NCBI GenBank assembly: GCA_964516865.1 | Contig: CAZEXD010000001.1 | Location: 1 to 53,085 of the forward strand | Direction: 5' to 3' | Length of the DNA stretch: 53,085 nucleotides | Source: CAZEXD01 sp964516865 | GTDB taxonomy: Bacteria; Patescibacteriota; Minisyncoccia; Minisyncoccales; Staskawiczbacteraceae | Notes under the pieces: model-generated | What the model was told of the DNA's origin: nothing | The model's input: only the letters and a program-made list of their open reading frames with translations | The model's database searches: none | In this document: piece by piece, positions 1-9,000 of the stretch | Layout: every line of letters starts with the position of its first letter | How positions within the stretch are numbered: position 1 is the first letter of the stretch | Program-made: the position numbers and the translations under genes

Positions 1-2
1 AT

Positions 3-764
3 TCGCTTGTGTCTTCAACTCAATTTGATGGAAAAATTATTCCTCCCAAAGGTTATTTTTTAATTGCCAGAACACCAACAAGGGGTTCGGATATTACCTT
101 AGAAGACCTAACCCTCAGCGAAGACAATGTAATTATTCTTAAAAATCCGAATCGGGAAGGAGTTGATAAAGTCGGTTGGGGAGAGGCGCAGGATTTTGAA
201 AGCGCGCCAATAATTTGTCCAGAATATGATAAATGTCCGCCAGATGGAAAAAGTTTAGGTAGAAAATGGGATGAAATAAATAAAACTTATCACGATACTG
301 ATGATAATTTAAATGATTTTGAGGTTCAAACGCCTACTCCTCAAACCTCTTTTCCCAAGTCGTGGATAAAAGATGCCACAACCTACTCACGGCTTGGCAC
401 CAATATTAGCGTTCCTGGCGCGAGTCATTATAAATTAAAAATCCAATGGGGCGGTTATAGTTCTGATATAGATTTTTATCAAGTTCAACGCAAAACAAAC
501 GATGGTGAATGGAAAGATTGGTTAGCGCAGACAACGGAAACAGAAAAAACTTTTTACGCTGCTTATACTTTGTTAATGGATAATGTTTATTATTTTCGGG
601 TTAGGGGACAGGATAAGGAAGGAAATATCGGCGAATGGGCAGAAATAGCAATTGATCTTTCTAATGAGGTGGTTATTAATGAGGTCGCTCTTTTTGGGAC
701 AGATGCCAATGAAAATGACCAATGGATTGAATTATACAACAAAAGCATAGAGATATTAATTTAA
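3..764 (+). CDS. Lamin-tail surface protein, 5' portion (open at left edge, frameshifted)
   Basis: Upstream part of a secreted or surface protein that begins before the window; the frame is open to the left edge. It encodes the end of one lamin-tail (LTD) domain in about the first 70 residues (strand PPKGYFLIAR), a fibronectin-III-like segment near 420-660 (YYFRVRGQDKEGNIGEW), and the first half of a second LTD (VVINEVALFG, QWIELYN). It then stops at TAA 762-764 in the middle of that domain. The missing half continues in another frame from about 752, so this and the next entry are one ancestral gene split by an indel. LTD domains are common in extracellular proteins; the exact role is unknown. 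Confidence 0.7.
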   Translation, partial: SLVSSTQFDGKIIPPKGYFLIARTPTRGSDITLEDLTLSEDNVIILKNPNREGVDKVGWGEAQDFESAPIICPEYDKCPPDGKSLGRKWDEINKTYHDTDDNLNDFEVQTPTPQTSFPKSWIKDATTYSRLGTNISVPGASHYKLKIQWGGYSSDIDFYQVQRKTNDGEWKDWLAQTTETEKTFYAAYTLLMDNVYYFRVRGQDKEGNIGEWAEIAIDLSNEVVINEVALFGTDANENDQWIELYNKSIEILI

Positions 765-2731
765 GTGGTTGGAAAATTGAAGCGGGGGATAGCAAAAAAA
801 CCATTGATTTGCCACTTAAAGGCGTAATTCCGGCAAAAGGATATTTGATTTTTGAAAGAAATGACGACGGAGTTATTTCTGACGCGGTCGCTCATCAATT
901 TTTAAATGGCGAGATTGGAAAAAAAGGATATTTGTCTTTAATAAATGAAAAAGGTCGGGGAGTGGATCATTTCTATTTTCCTTATTCTTCCGGCTGGCAG
1001 AAAAAAGATTTTGTTAAAGACGATAATCATTACTCTGTGGAAAGAATTAGCCCCTATGTTTCATCTGATTCTTTGAACTGGAAAATAAATAATGGCGAAA
1101 TAATAAATGGTTTGGATAGAAACGAAAATCCTATTTTTGGCACACCGGGCAAGCAAAACAGCAATTACCAAATTTATACGCCCATAACCACGGACTTTGC
1201 TTATTTAGAAGAGGTGGTTCTTCCGGCCTCCTTAAGTCCCTATCTAATTCAATCTCAACTTTCTAGTGGCGGTACTTATATATTTGAAGATACAACCCTT
1301 ATTATTGAGCCCGGTGCGGTTTTAAAATTTAGCAGTTCCAGTGGACTGCAAGTAAAGGGAACGTTAAAGGCAATTGGAACGCCGGAACAGAAAATTGTTT
1401 TTACCTCTTTAAACGATGACGATTGGTCCGGCGACACCAATAACGATGGCAGTGCCACCTCTCCGTATCCGGGTTCTTGGCTGGGAATTTACTTTACTAA
1501 AACCAGTCGCGGTTCGGAATTGGAAAATGTTATTGTCAAATACAGCGGCAAAATTGATCCGACAGGCAGTTTTGGCGCCGGAATCAAGGTTGAAAAGAGT
1601 TCCATCTCGCTAAAAAATTCAACTATAGAGAAAAACGCTAATTATGGTTTGCGTTTAACTGGTTCTGATTCAACAATTGAAGCTGTGGAAATTTTTGACC
1701 ACACTGAACCCTTAACCACAATTTCTTGGCCCAAAGGAATAAATGTGAACGGTGGTAGTCCGGTTATAAAAAATTCACATTTCCGCAATAATTATCAGGG
1801 GCTCACTATTGGCCGTTGGTATGATCCGGAACAAAAAATCAATGTTCCGGCCTCCGCGGTTATTGAAAGCAACTATTTTGAGGGGAACAAAAACGCGGCT
1901 ATTATTTCCTCCAGTGTTTTAGACGCTGTTTTTCCGAACAATCAGATGACGAATAATAATTTTAATGGCATTGTTTTGATGGGAGATGTCAGCGAGAACA
2001 CGGTTTGGCCATCGTTTGGGTTGCCGTATATTATTAAGGACTCTATTAGAATTAATCCGGGAAAGGTTTTAACGATTGAACCCGGCGTCATAATAAAGTT
2101 TGGTTATCTGAGTGTCGGTTTTGGATTGAGTGTTGACGGTGAAATGAAAGCGCTCGGAACTCCGGAACAAAAAATTGTTTTTACTTCCTTAAATGATGAT
2201 GAATATGGTGGCGACACCAACAATAATGCTAACAACACCTCCCCGGATCCGGGCAATTGGCAAGGCATTTATTTTGGCAAAGAGAGCCAAAACTCGGAAT
2301 TAGAAAATGTAATTGTAAGATATGCCGGCGCAAAGCCCACTCCCTATGAGTTGGGAGCGGGAATAAAGGTTTATCAAGGGTTGATATCTTTAAAAAATTC
2401 AATTATAGAGAAGAATCATACCTATGGATTGCGGTTTGTGAATTCTTTTTCAACGATTGATGCGATTCAGGTTTCCGAAAACAAAACAACTGATGAAAGC
2501 ATTTATGCCGGCATACGCGGGGGAATGGGGATTAAAATTGAGGGAATAAATCCCAGAATTGCTAATTCAGTGATAACGGAAAATTATTATGGAATTTATC
2601 AAAGCAGTTGGCGGAATCCAGATACGGGAGAAAATTTTCCTTATACGCCGATTTTACAAGACGAAAATTATATCAACAACATTTGCAGCGGGAACAATGT
2701 TAATTTTTATCCCCCTGTTGTTGGACCATAA
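752..2731 (+). CDS. Lamin-tail / right-handed beta-helix surface protein, 3' portion
   Basis: Continuation of the preceding protein in a different frame. It resumes the second LTD domain (DINLSGWKIEAGD, then GVIPAKGYLIFER) and runs into a parallel beta-helix region. The beta-helix holds two copies of one module, each beginning LTIEPG and containing TPEQKIVFTSLNDD followed by ELENVIV and a KNS-IEKN rung; the copies lie about 770-780 bp apart (about 1290-1700 and 2060-2480). The first usable in-frame start after the break is TTG at 809, so if translated alone the product lacks a signal peptide and would not be exported. The protein ends in VVGP. Likely extracellular; ligand or substrate unknown. 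Confidence 0.7.
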   Translation, partial: DINLSGWKIEAGDSKKTIDLPLKGVIPAKGYLIFERNDDGVISDAVAHQFLNGEIGKKGYLSLINEKGRGVDHFYFPYSSGWQKKDFVKDDNHYSVERISPYVSSDSLNWKINNGEIINGLDRNENPIFGTPGKQNSNYQIYTPITTDFAYLEEVVLPASLSPYLIQSQLSSGGTYIFEDTTLIIEPGAVLKFSSSSGLQVKGTLKAIGTPEQKIVFTSLNDDDWSGDTNNDGSATSPYPGSWLGIYFTKTSRGSELENVIVKYSGKIDPTGSFGAGIKVEKSSISLKNSTIEKNANYGLRLTGSDSTIEAVEIFDHTEPLTTISWPKGINVNGGSPVIKNSHFRNNYQGLTIGRWYDPEQKINVPASAVIESNYFEGNKNAAIISSSVLDAVFPNNQMTNNNFNGIVLMGDVSENTVWPSFGLPYIIKDSIRINPGKVLTIEPGVIIKFGYLSVGFGLSVDGEMKALGTPEQKIVFTSLNDDEYGGDTNNNANNTSPDPGNWQGIYFGKESQNSELENVIVRYAGAKPTPYELGAGIKVYQGLISLKNSIIEKNHTYGLRFVNSFSTIDAIQVSENKTTDESIYAGIRGGMGIKIEGINPRIANSVITENYYGIYQSSWRNPDTGENFPYTPILQDENYINNICSGNNVNFYPPVVGP

Positions 2732-2779
2732 AGTTTAAAAGAGAGGACTTTTGTAAAATAAAATTAATATTTTCTTTAG

Positions 2780-2810
2780 AAAAACGCGAAAATCGTTTTT
2801 GATTTGTTTT
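2780..2810 (+). terminator. Weak terminator-like hairpin
   Basis: Arms AAAAACG (2780-2786) and CGTTTTT (2794-2800) with a 7-nt loop, followed by a T-rich stretch. The stem is short and AT-rich, so it is a weak candidate for ending the surface-protein transcript. Confidence 0.25.
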
Positions 2811-2871
2811 AATTTTAAAACAGGTCCAGCTCTTTGTTTTAAAACGATATTTTGTGATAAATTTTGAGAAA

Positions 2872-2900
2872 TTGACAACCATTTATTTTTTTGTTAAAAT
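2872..2900 (+). promoter_or_regulatory. Sigma-70-type promoter of the HTH gene
   Basis: TTGACA (2872-2877), exactly 17 nt of spacer, then TAAAAT (2895-2900). The start codon at 2934 lies 33 nt beyond the -10 box. This is the best -35/-10 pair seen in the window. Confidence 0.65.
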
Positions 2901-2933
2901 CAGATAATTTTAAAGAAAAATTTTTAGGATTTA

Positions 2934-3629
2934 ATGGAGAAAGATAAATTTTTAAAGATAACCAATGCTGTTTACAAACTGATTGAATACTTTCCCGAAA
3001 CCGAGCCCTTGAGAAACAAAATCAAAGAAAAGGCCTTACAAATAATGGAAGGTTTGGTTGTTTTTTCGTTGCCTGATAATCCTCATCCTCATCCCCAAAA
3101 ATTGGAAAGCGGGACCGAGGCGTTAAAAGATATAGAAATATTAAAAAATTATCTCCAGTTGGGAAAATTAAATGGTTGGATAGATAATCTTAATTTACTG
3201 ATTGTTTCCAACGAATATGATAAAATTAAAGAAGAAATTAAGTCAGTGATGACAATAATAAAAAAAGCGGTTAAAGAAGATAAGCAAGAAAAAAACCAAA
3301 AAAACCCTGAAGAATTAGGATTCTCAGATTTAACTAATAAAGAAAAACAAAAAGAAACAGTTATTGGTGGTTTGCTTTCTGAGCGCCAGCAAAAAATTAT
3401 GGAGATTTTAAAAATCAAAGGAAGAATCCAGGTGGCGGATTTAAAAAAGACAATGCCCGAAGTTAGCAAAAGAACCTTTCGTCGTGACTTAGATGCACTC
3501 TTAAAGGCAGGTAAAATAAAAAGAATGGGCAATTGGAATCAGGTATTTTATCAACTTAACAATATTGAAGATAATAATATGATAGGACAAAACAATAGCG
3601 ATAATAATAGGACATTGTTAATATCCTAA
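2934..3629 (+). CDS. DeoR-type HTH domain protein
   Basis: A 231-residue protein of an apparently CPR-specific layout. An N-terminal helical region (about 1-110) has no catalytic motif I recognise. A charged Lys/Glu/Gln-rich linker follows (about 111-145), then a DeoR-type winged HTH (about 150-205; SERQQKIMEILKIKGRIQVADL and the recognition-helix stretch VSKRTFRRDLDALLKAGKI). The tail is Asn-rich. The HTH makes DNA binding likely. It lacks the sugar-phosphate effector domain of classical DeoR repressors, so the signal it senses is unknown. It has its own promoter and lies upstream of a perfect hairpin and the sigma-factor operon, which are plausible but unproven targets. Confidence 0.7.
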   Translation: MEKDKFLKITNAVYKLIEYFPETEPLRNKIKEKALQIMEGLVVFSLPDNPHPHPQKLESGTEALKDIEILKNYLQLGKLNGWIDNLNLLIVSNEYDKIKEEIKSVMTIIKKAVKEDKQEKNQKNPEELGFSDLTNKEKQKETVIGGLLSERQQKIMEILKIKGRIQVADLKKTMPEVSKRTFRRDLDALLKAGKIKRMGNWNQVFYQLNNIEDNNMIGQNNSDNNRTLLIS

Positions 3630-3727
3630 ATGTCCCAATAATTGTCCTAATAAAATAAAATTTTTTCTCCTTTGTCCTACCCCATTCTCCTATCTTATTA
3701 TCTTATTCTTATTAAGTTTCCAGAGAT

Positions 3728-3756
3728 AGTTTACAGAGATCGGATCTCTGTAAACT
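3728..3756 (+). promoter_or_regulatory. Perfect 13-bp inverted repeat (operator or hairpin)
   Basis: Arms AGTTTACAGAGAT (3728-3740) and ATCTCTGTAAACT (3744-3756) are exact reverse complements around a CGG loop. No T-run follows, so it is a poor terminator. It lies between the HTH gene and the sigma-factor gene. Its inner arms ACAGAGA/TCTCTGT recur in a hairpin at 5817-5840, just after the operon. Confidence 0.6.
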
Positions 3757-3773
3757 CGGGAGGAGGCAAAAGC

Positions 3774-3870
3774 AAAAAGTGGGTTAAAAAGCGAGTTGAA
3801 AAGCGAGGTAAAAAAGTGGGTTAAAAAGCGAGTTAAAAAGTGGGGTAAAAATAAAGTTAAAAATAAAAAA
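3774..3870 (+). repeat. 12-nt purine-rich tandem repeat before the sigma gene
   Basis: Eight consecutive units of 12 nt (one of 13) with the pattern AAAAAGYGRGTT: units start at 3774, 3786, 3798, 3810, 3823, 3835, 3847 and 3859. The last two degenerate to AAAAATAAA and run into the ATG at 3870. The tract is almost free of C, contains stops in all frames, and takes the place of a normal leader and ribosome-binding site. Confidence 0.7.
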
Positions 3871-4376
3871 TGGATAATAATTTAGAGAAAATGTTTAGCG
3901 AATTTTATGATCAAAACATAGATAAAATCTATCGTTTTGTGTTCCTTAAAGTTAATTCTCAGGAAATAGCCGAAGACCTAACTTCCAGGGTTTTTATAAA
4001 ATGCTGGGATGTTTTTAGGCAAAATGAGAGCAAAATTGAAAATCCCAGGGCATTTTTATACCAGATAGCCAGAAATATAATTACTGATTATTATAGGGAA
4101 AAGGGTAGGACAAATGTCATTCGCGCTGATTTTATCCCTAATTTGGCTGACCCCAGGACTAATTTTCAGGAAAAAGCCATAGTAAATGCCGACTTAGAAA
4201 GAATAAAATTGGCCATAAAAGACCTGAATGAGGACTATCAAAATGTGATTATCTGGCATTATTTAGATGACCTATCAATTAAAGAAGTGGCCCAACTTTT
4301 AGATAGGTCAGAAGAAGCAACCCGTGTCCTACTTCACCGGGCATTAGGCGCTTTAAGAGAAAGACTGACAAGTTAA
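3870..4376 (+). CDS. ECF-type RNA polymerase sigma factor
   Basis: At 168 residues it has the usual ECF size. Region 2 occupies about 10-80 (YRFVFLKVNSQEIAEDLTSRVF and ENPRAFLYQIARNIITDYYRE), and region 4 about 110-165 with its HTH (LSIKEVAQLLDRSEEATRVLLHRAL). It directs RNA polymerase to an alternative promoter set. It is followed 53 nt later by an L,D-transpeptidase and then by a single-pass membrane protein that could act as its anti-sigma factor, so an envelope-stress operon is likely. The start ATG lies at the end of the purine repeat. Subgroup assignment is not possible by eye. Confidence 0.85.
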   Translation: MDNNLEKMFSEFYDQNIDKIYRFVFLKVNSQEIAEDLTSRVFIKCWDVFRQNESKIENPRAFLYQIARNIITDYYREKGRTNVIRADFIPNLADPRTNFQEKAIVNADLERIKLAIKDLNEDYQNVIIWHYLDDLSIKEVAQLLDRSEEATRVLLHRALGALRERLTS

Positions 4377-4429
4377 AATTGTTTTGGGTGCTGGGCGTTA
4401 GACATTATAGAAATAAATATAAATTAGCA

Positions 4430-4987
4430 ATGAAAATACGCTTATTTTTCAAAATTTTAATCATTTTAATAATAGCAGGGATAGGGCTATTTTTTGTCTA
4501 TAATAATGGATTTTTCAGGAAAGACGTTGAGATTCCTGTTGATTTTAGTCAAAATATCCAAAAACCAGTAATTAAACAAGATGAGGCGGCCAAAGGCGAC
4601 CCGAAACTTAAAAAACAAGTAAAGGTTGACCTATCTCGTCAAAAAGTTTTTTTATACAAAAACGGCGAATTAGTAAGAGAATTTACTATTTCCAGCGGGA
4701 AACCAGAAACGCCAACTCCTACGGGCAAATTTAGGGTTATTCACAAGCAGGATATGGTTTATTCTAAACCAACCGGATGTTGGTTAAGTTTTTGGGTTGG
4801 ATTCACTATGGATGGTAAGTATGGATTTCATGAAACTCCTATTTGTGAAGGAGAAAGGGTGGGTGAGGATAAGATAGGGATACCTGATTCTGCTGGTTGT
4901 ATTCGTCTAAAATTAGGGGAAGCCGAAGAGTTTTACAATTGGGCAGAAATAGAGATGCCGATAGAGATATACGGTCAAACCCGCTAA
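4430..4987 (+). CDS. Membrane-anchored L,D-transpeptidase (YkuD family)
   Basis: Protein of 185 residues with an N-terminal transmembrane helix (about 6-28) and an extracytoplasmic YkuD catalytic domain. The active-site signature is recognisable: H134 (GFHETP) and S-A-G-C-I-R with C157 as nucleophile; the usual SHGC is SAGC here. L,D-transpeptidases crosslink peptidoglycan or attach proteins to it. A longer reading from TTG 4379 is possible, but ATG 4430 puts basic residues directly before the membrane helix, so I prefer it. Its position in a sigma-factor operon suggests that wall remodelling is part of that response. Confidence 0.8.
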   Translation: MKIRLFFKILIILIIAGIGLFFVYNNGFFRKDVEIPVDFSQNIQKPVIKQDEAAKGDPKLKKQVKVDLSRQKVFLYKNGELVREFTISSGKPETPTPTGKFRVIHKQDMVYSKPTGCWLSFWVGFTMDGKYGFHETPICEGERVGEDKIGIPDSAGCIRLKLGEAEEFYNWAEIEMPIEIYGQTR

Positions 4988-5042
4988 AAATAAACGAGGT
5001 CGGGTCTTGTTATTTTTGGTGTAATAAAGTGGCGGGTTTTTC
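4977..5042 (+). terminator. Possible weak terminator after the L,D-transpeptidase
   Basis: AAACCCGC (4977-4984, overlapping the end of the gene) can pair with GCGGGTTT (5032-5039), followed by a short T-run. The loop is long (47 nt), so this may be an attenuator or chance pairing. Confidence 0.25.
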
Positions 5043-5057
5043 GTCATAATAAGTAGA

Positions 5058-5798
5058 ATGCAAGAAAAAGAACTCATTCAAAAACTGCAGGAATTAAGAC
5101 AAATCAAACCCAGAAAGGACTGGGTGTTTTCGCTTAAAAAAGAGATAATTGGTTCCTCTTTCGCTGGAGTTTCGGCGGAGAAGGAACAACCGAAATTTGG
5201 TAGTCAAATCCTCTCTGTTTTTAATGTTATATCTAAGGCAGTTTCTCATCGTAAATTAGCCTATGCTACAGTAACCGCCTTTGTGTTCTTGGTGGCAATG
5301 GTTGGCGGATTATTTTTAATCAATCCAAGTTCCAATAATAATAAGTTTGAAACGGAATTACTGACAGCGGCTTTACAATCAAAACAGAGTTTAGAAATTG
5401 CCAATCAGAAGTTGGAAAAACTTGCCGAGATCGTCCAAAATCACGAAATAATAGACGAAAAAACCATTCAAGATGTAAAGCAAACTATTGTTGAAGCGAG
5501 TAAAACCATTACCAAAGAAATTGTTGAAAATCCAAAAGCGCTGAAAGAAATCGTTGGTTCGGTGAAACAGATAGATTCAACTAAAAAGAATTTAGAAACA
5601 TTGGGCATAATTGTGGATCCTGATTATCAATTAAACAATGTGTTGCAGCCATTGGTCCTGAACGAAATTGAAAGCTTGGAAAAAGCAAGTTTGGATGAAA
5701 GCCAGCAAATTACCCTGAAAGAAATAAAAGGACTTTATGATGAGGGGCAGTATGCGGACGCCTTGGAGAAGATTTTGTTAATCACAAGTTCAAAATAA
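5058..5798 (+). CDS. Single-pass membrane protein, DUF5667-like (possible anti-sigma partner)
   Basis: 246 residues. A cytoplasmic N-terminal part (about 1-70) begins QEKELIQKLQELRQIKPRKDW, followed by one transmembrane helix (about 72-95, ATVTAFVFLVAMVGGLFLI). An external part rich in Lys, Glu and Gln has strong heptad character (about 100-246) and resembles DUF5667 domains. Short cytoplasmic segment, one membrane span and helical sensor, next to an ECF sigma gene, is the layout of anti-sigma factors. No zinc-binding ZAS motif is visible, so that role is inference from position. Confidence 0.6.
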   Translation: MQEKELIQKLQELRQIKPRKDWVFSLKKEIIGSSFAGVSAEKEQPKFGSQILSVFNVISKAVSHRKLAYATVTAFVFLVAMVGGLFLINPSSNNNKFETELLTAALQSKQSLEIANQKLEKLAEIVQNHEIIDEKTIQDVKQTIVEASKTITKEIVENPKALKEIVGSVKQIDSTKKNLETLGIIVDPDYQLNNVLQPLVLNEIESLEKASLDESQQITLKEIKGLYDEGQYADALEKILLITSSK

Positions 5799-5816
5799 GA
5801 AAATTAAGAGTGGTGG

Positions 5817-5846
5817 ACAGAGAATAAAATAAATCTCTGTTTATTT
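5817..5846 (+). terminator. Hairpin after the sigma operon
   Basis: Arms ACAGAGA (5817-5823) and TCTCTGT (5834-5840) with a 10-nt AT-rich loop, then TTATTT. It could end the operon transcript. The arms match the inner part of the hairpin at 3728-3756. Confidence 0.4.
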
Positions 5847-5863
5847 AAATAAAAATTGGATGA

Positions 5864-5980
5864 GTCGCAAGGTTTCGTGGTTATTAGCTAAAGCCGCGAA
5901 ATTCGCTCCCGGGTTAGTCGATAAATCCGGAGCAAAATAAATGGTCGACGCGACGAGAAATTCGTTAAAAAAAGTCGATT
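5864..5980 (+). promoter_or_regulatory. Candidate pseudoknotted leader RNA of the S-layer-like gene
   Basis: The 5' region of the large surface-protein gene has nested complementarity. P1 pairs GTCGC (5864-5868) with GCGAC (5950-5954). P2 pairs TTTCGTGG (5873-5880) with CCGCGAAA (5894-5901). P3 pairs GCTCC-GG (5905-5912, one bulged C) with CCGGAGC (5927-5933). The P3 loop holds GTCGA (5917-5921), which can pair with TCGAC (5945-5949), giving a pseudoknot that abuts P1. A second GTCGA at 5974-5978 could compete for the same TCGAC. I could not assign it to a known riboswitch or ribozyme class. Confidence 0.5.
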
Positions 5981-6027
5981 TATTATTAATCAATTTAATT
6001 AAATTAAAATTCTAAAAAAATTCTAAA

Positions 6028-9000
6028 ATGAGTATACGAACAAAAATCATTACCGCAACAGCCGCTTCAATTTTGGGGGCTTTATTGCTCTCGGGAGTGG
6101 CAGTTGCTTACACTGGCATTCCTCAGGGCTTTACTTTCACGCGAAACCTGCCTGTTGGCACAGTTCATCAGGATGTGGTTTATCTGAAAGAAATTTTGAA
6201 AGCCGAGGGTTGCGGGGTCGGAATAACTAATACAACTTATTACGGTCCCAAGACCAAAGCGAATGTTCAGTGTTTCCAGAATAAATATAAATCACAGATA
6301 TCTGCTTACGCAGGTTATCAGATTGGGGCTACTGGTTTTGTTGGTACAGGTACCAGAGCAATGTTAAACGCTTTGCTTGCCGGCACAACCCCAACAACCC
6401 CAACAACCCCCAGCGCAGGTTTAACAGTGGCATTAGCCGCTGACAACCCGGCTTCGGGAACAATCGTTGATGGTCAAGCGCTATATCCGTTGGCAAAAAT
6501 AACCTTTACCAATGGCGATAGTTCTGAAGTAAAGGTTACCGGCCTGAAATTAAAGAGAATCGGTGTTTCAGCCGATGCTTCTTTAAATAACACCTATTTG
6601 TTTGACGGAGCCACAAGATTAACCGATGGGGCTGCTGTTTCGTCAACTGTTATTACTTTCAACGATACAGCAGGACTTTTCACGGTTCCAGCAGGTGGTT
6701 CAAAAACAATCACGGTGTCAGCTGACGTTAATGGAACAAGCGGAGAAACATTTGGGATTCAAGTTGTCGCTTCAACTGACGTGACAACAAACGCCAGTTC
6801 AGTTAAGGGCAATTTCCCGATAACCGGTAATCTGCACACATTAGCAAGCGGCACATTGGCTGGAGTTAACTTTAATGCAACAACAACCCCGTCAGCAGCT
6901 AACGTTGACCCTCAAGACGATTACACTGTTTGGCAAAACAGCGTAGTTGTTACAACAAGAGCGGTTAATATGACCCGCATTTCCTTCCGAAAGACCGGCA
7001 GCGTGGCAAACACTGATTTGCAAAACTTCCGGCTTTATGTTGATGGAGTGCAGGTTGGTTCTACAATTGCCAATTTAGACGCTAAGGGCTATGTAACTTT
7101 TGACCTGACTTCTGCTCCGCAGAGATTGGAGGCAGGCACAAGAGTTATCAAGTTGTTAGCCAATATTGTCGGCGGTTCTTCTTTGAACTTTACATTCCAT
7201 TTGTGGAATGTTGCCGATGTTACAGTTGTTGACACCCAGTATGGAGCCAATGTATTGCCGCAATCAGAGAGCACAACATTTTCAAAGAGGTCATCTGGGG
7301 AACAATCAGTTAACTCTGGCGTAATCACCTTTACCAAGATGGCTGATTCTCCAACTGGAAATATTGTTAACAGTGCTTCAAATGCGCTATTGGCAAAATT
7401 CCAAGTTAAAGCAGCCGGAGAAAAAATAAAGGTTGAAAGCCTTAAAGTTTCACTGGTTTGCAGCGACTCTGATGTGAGTTATTTGAGAAACGGAATGCTG
7501 TTGGCTAACGGAGTCCAGATTGGAAGCACTTCAAACTTAAAATGCACCAACCAATCAACTCCTTACACCAGCTTCAGTTTAGGTTCATCATTGATAGTTG
7601 AACCGGGAAATCCGGTAACATTGGAGGTAAAAGCTGATATTTACGATAACGATGGCACTAATGATATAGATGCTGGTGACACCCTTAAAGCCAGGATTGA
7701 AGGTTCTTCTTCAGAGAACAACGCTATTGGTCAGGTATCCGCAGCCACAATTGACGCGCCGTCATCTGATGTTGACGGCAACACTTTGACCGTGGCAACA
7801 GGCGGTTTGACCTTGTCCAAATACACTGCTTACACCAACCAATCAATGGTTCCGCCATTGACTGCTGCTAAAATTGCTCACTTTACCTTGACTGCCAACA
7901 CAACAGAGGCGGTTAATATCAACACCATTCAGATTAACTTGAATAATGTTATAAGCAGTTACGCAAGCAACCTTTATGTGAAGTTTGGCGACCAGACCAC
8001 AACTGTCAAGCCAAGCATTTCAGCTTACCAGAACAGTTGGTCTGTCAACTATACTTTGGCAGCCGGTCAGACAAAAGACCTGATTGTTTACGCAGATATT
8101 AACTCTTCTGCTTCAGGCACCGGAACAGTTGGCGCCTATATCACAGGCACAACAGCCAGTTCAGCTACTTCTGTTACAGCCGGCGGTTCAACAACCACAG
8201 ACAGCGGTCAGTCAATTGCCTTTACTACAGGCACATTTACTCCCGCAGTTGATGGTTCAACGCCATTGGCGGCAATCGTTGCCGGCGGACAGCAAGTTGT
8301 GGCGGGTAGATTCAAATTTACCACCCTGTACGAAAACTACACTCTAAAAGAAGTAAGGTTCACTCTTGGCGCCGCTGCTCGTTCAGCTGCAATTAATAAC
8401 CTTATTCTGAAAGACGGCGACACAGTCTTAGCTACGGTTCCTTATGACAACACGAATGAATACTTTAATATTACCGGATTAAATGTTTCTATTCCGGCTA
8501 ATACCACCAAAGTATTGTCCGTGGTTTATGATTTGTCTTCAAGCATATCTTCATCAACCAGCACTTCGCAGGTTGATGTTCAGCCAACCTTAGCTTATGT
8601 GAAATACGCAGACAGCCAGGGTGTTGAAACAACTAGCAGTACCACCTACTCAACCAACAAAGAGGTCTATGTGTTCAAGTCAATTCCGACTGTAAGCAAA
8701 GTTGCGGTGACAACTTCAACTTTGTCAAATCAGACAGTTGATTTGTACAGCTGGAAAATTGCTGCAGACGCCAAAGGCCCTATTGCCGTAAAACAGGTTA
8801 AATTAGACCTTACCTGGAGAGATACCTCAGGTGACAGCACGCTTTACTTGTACGCCTTCAAGCTTTATAAGGATGGTAACGATATTTCCAGCCTAGTGAC
8901 AATCACAGACGAAGACGGACACAACCTTGAAACAACAACAGCTGCTTCAGGAGCCAATGAAGACTCTTCTAAGGTTATTATCTACTGGGCAACAGAAGAC

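Noticed and set aside
5860..5960. Possible c-di-GMP-I riboswitch because of a GTCGCAAGG-like segment
   Set aside because: The conserved core of that class and its tetraloop and receptor are absent, and the stems are arranged differently.
8084..8347. 87-codon Gln/Leu/Pro-rich frame within the S-layer-like gene
   Set aside because: It is a shifted reading of Thr/Ser/Ala-rich codons of the large gene, which is clearly the real one.
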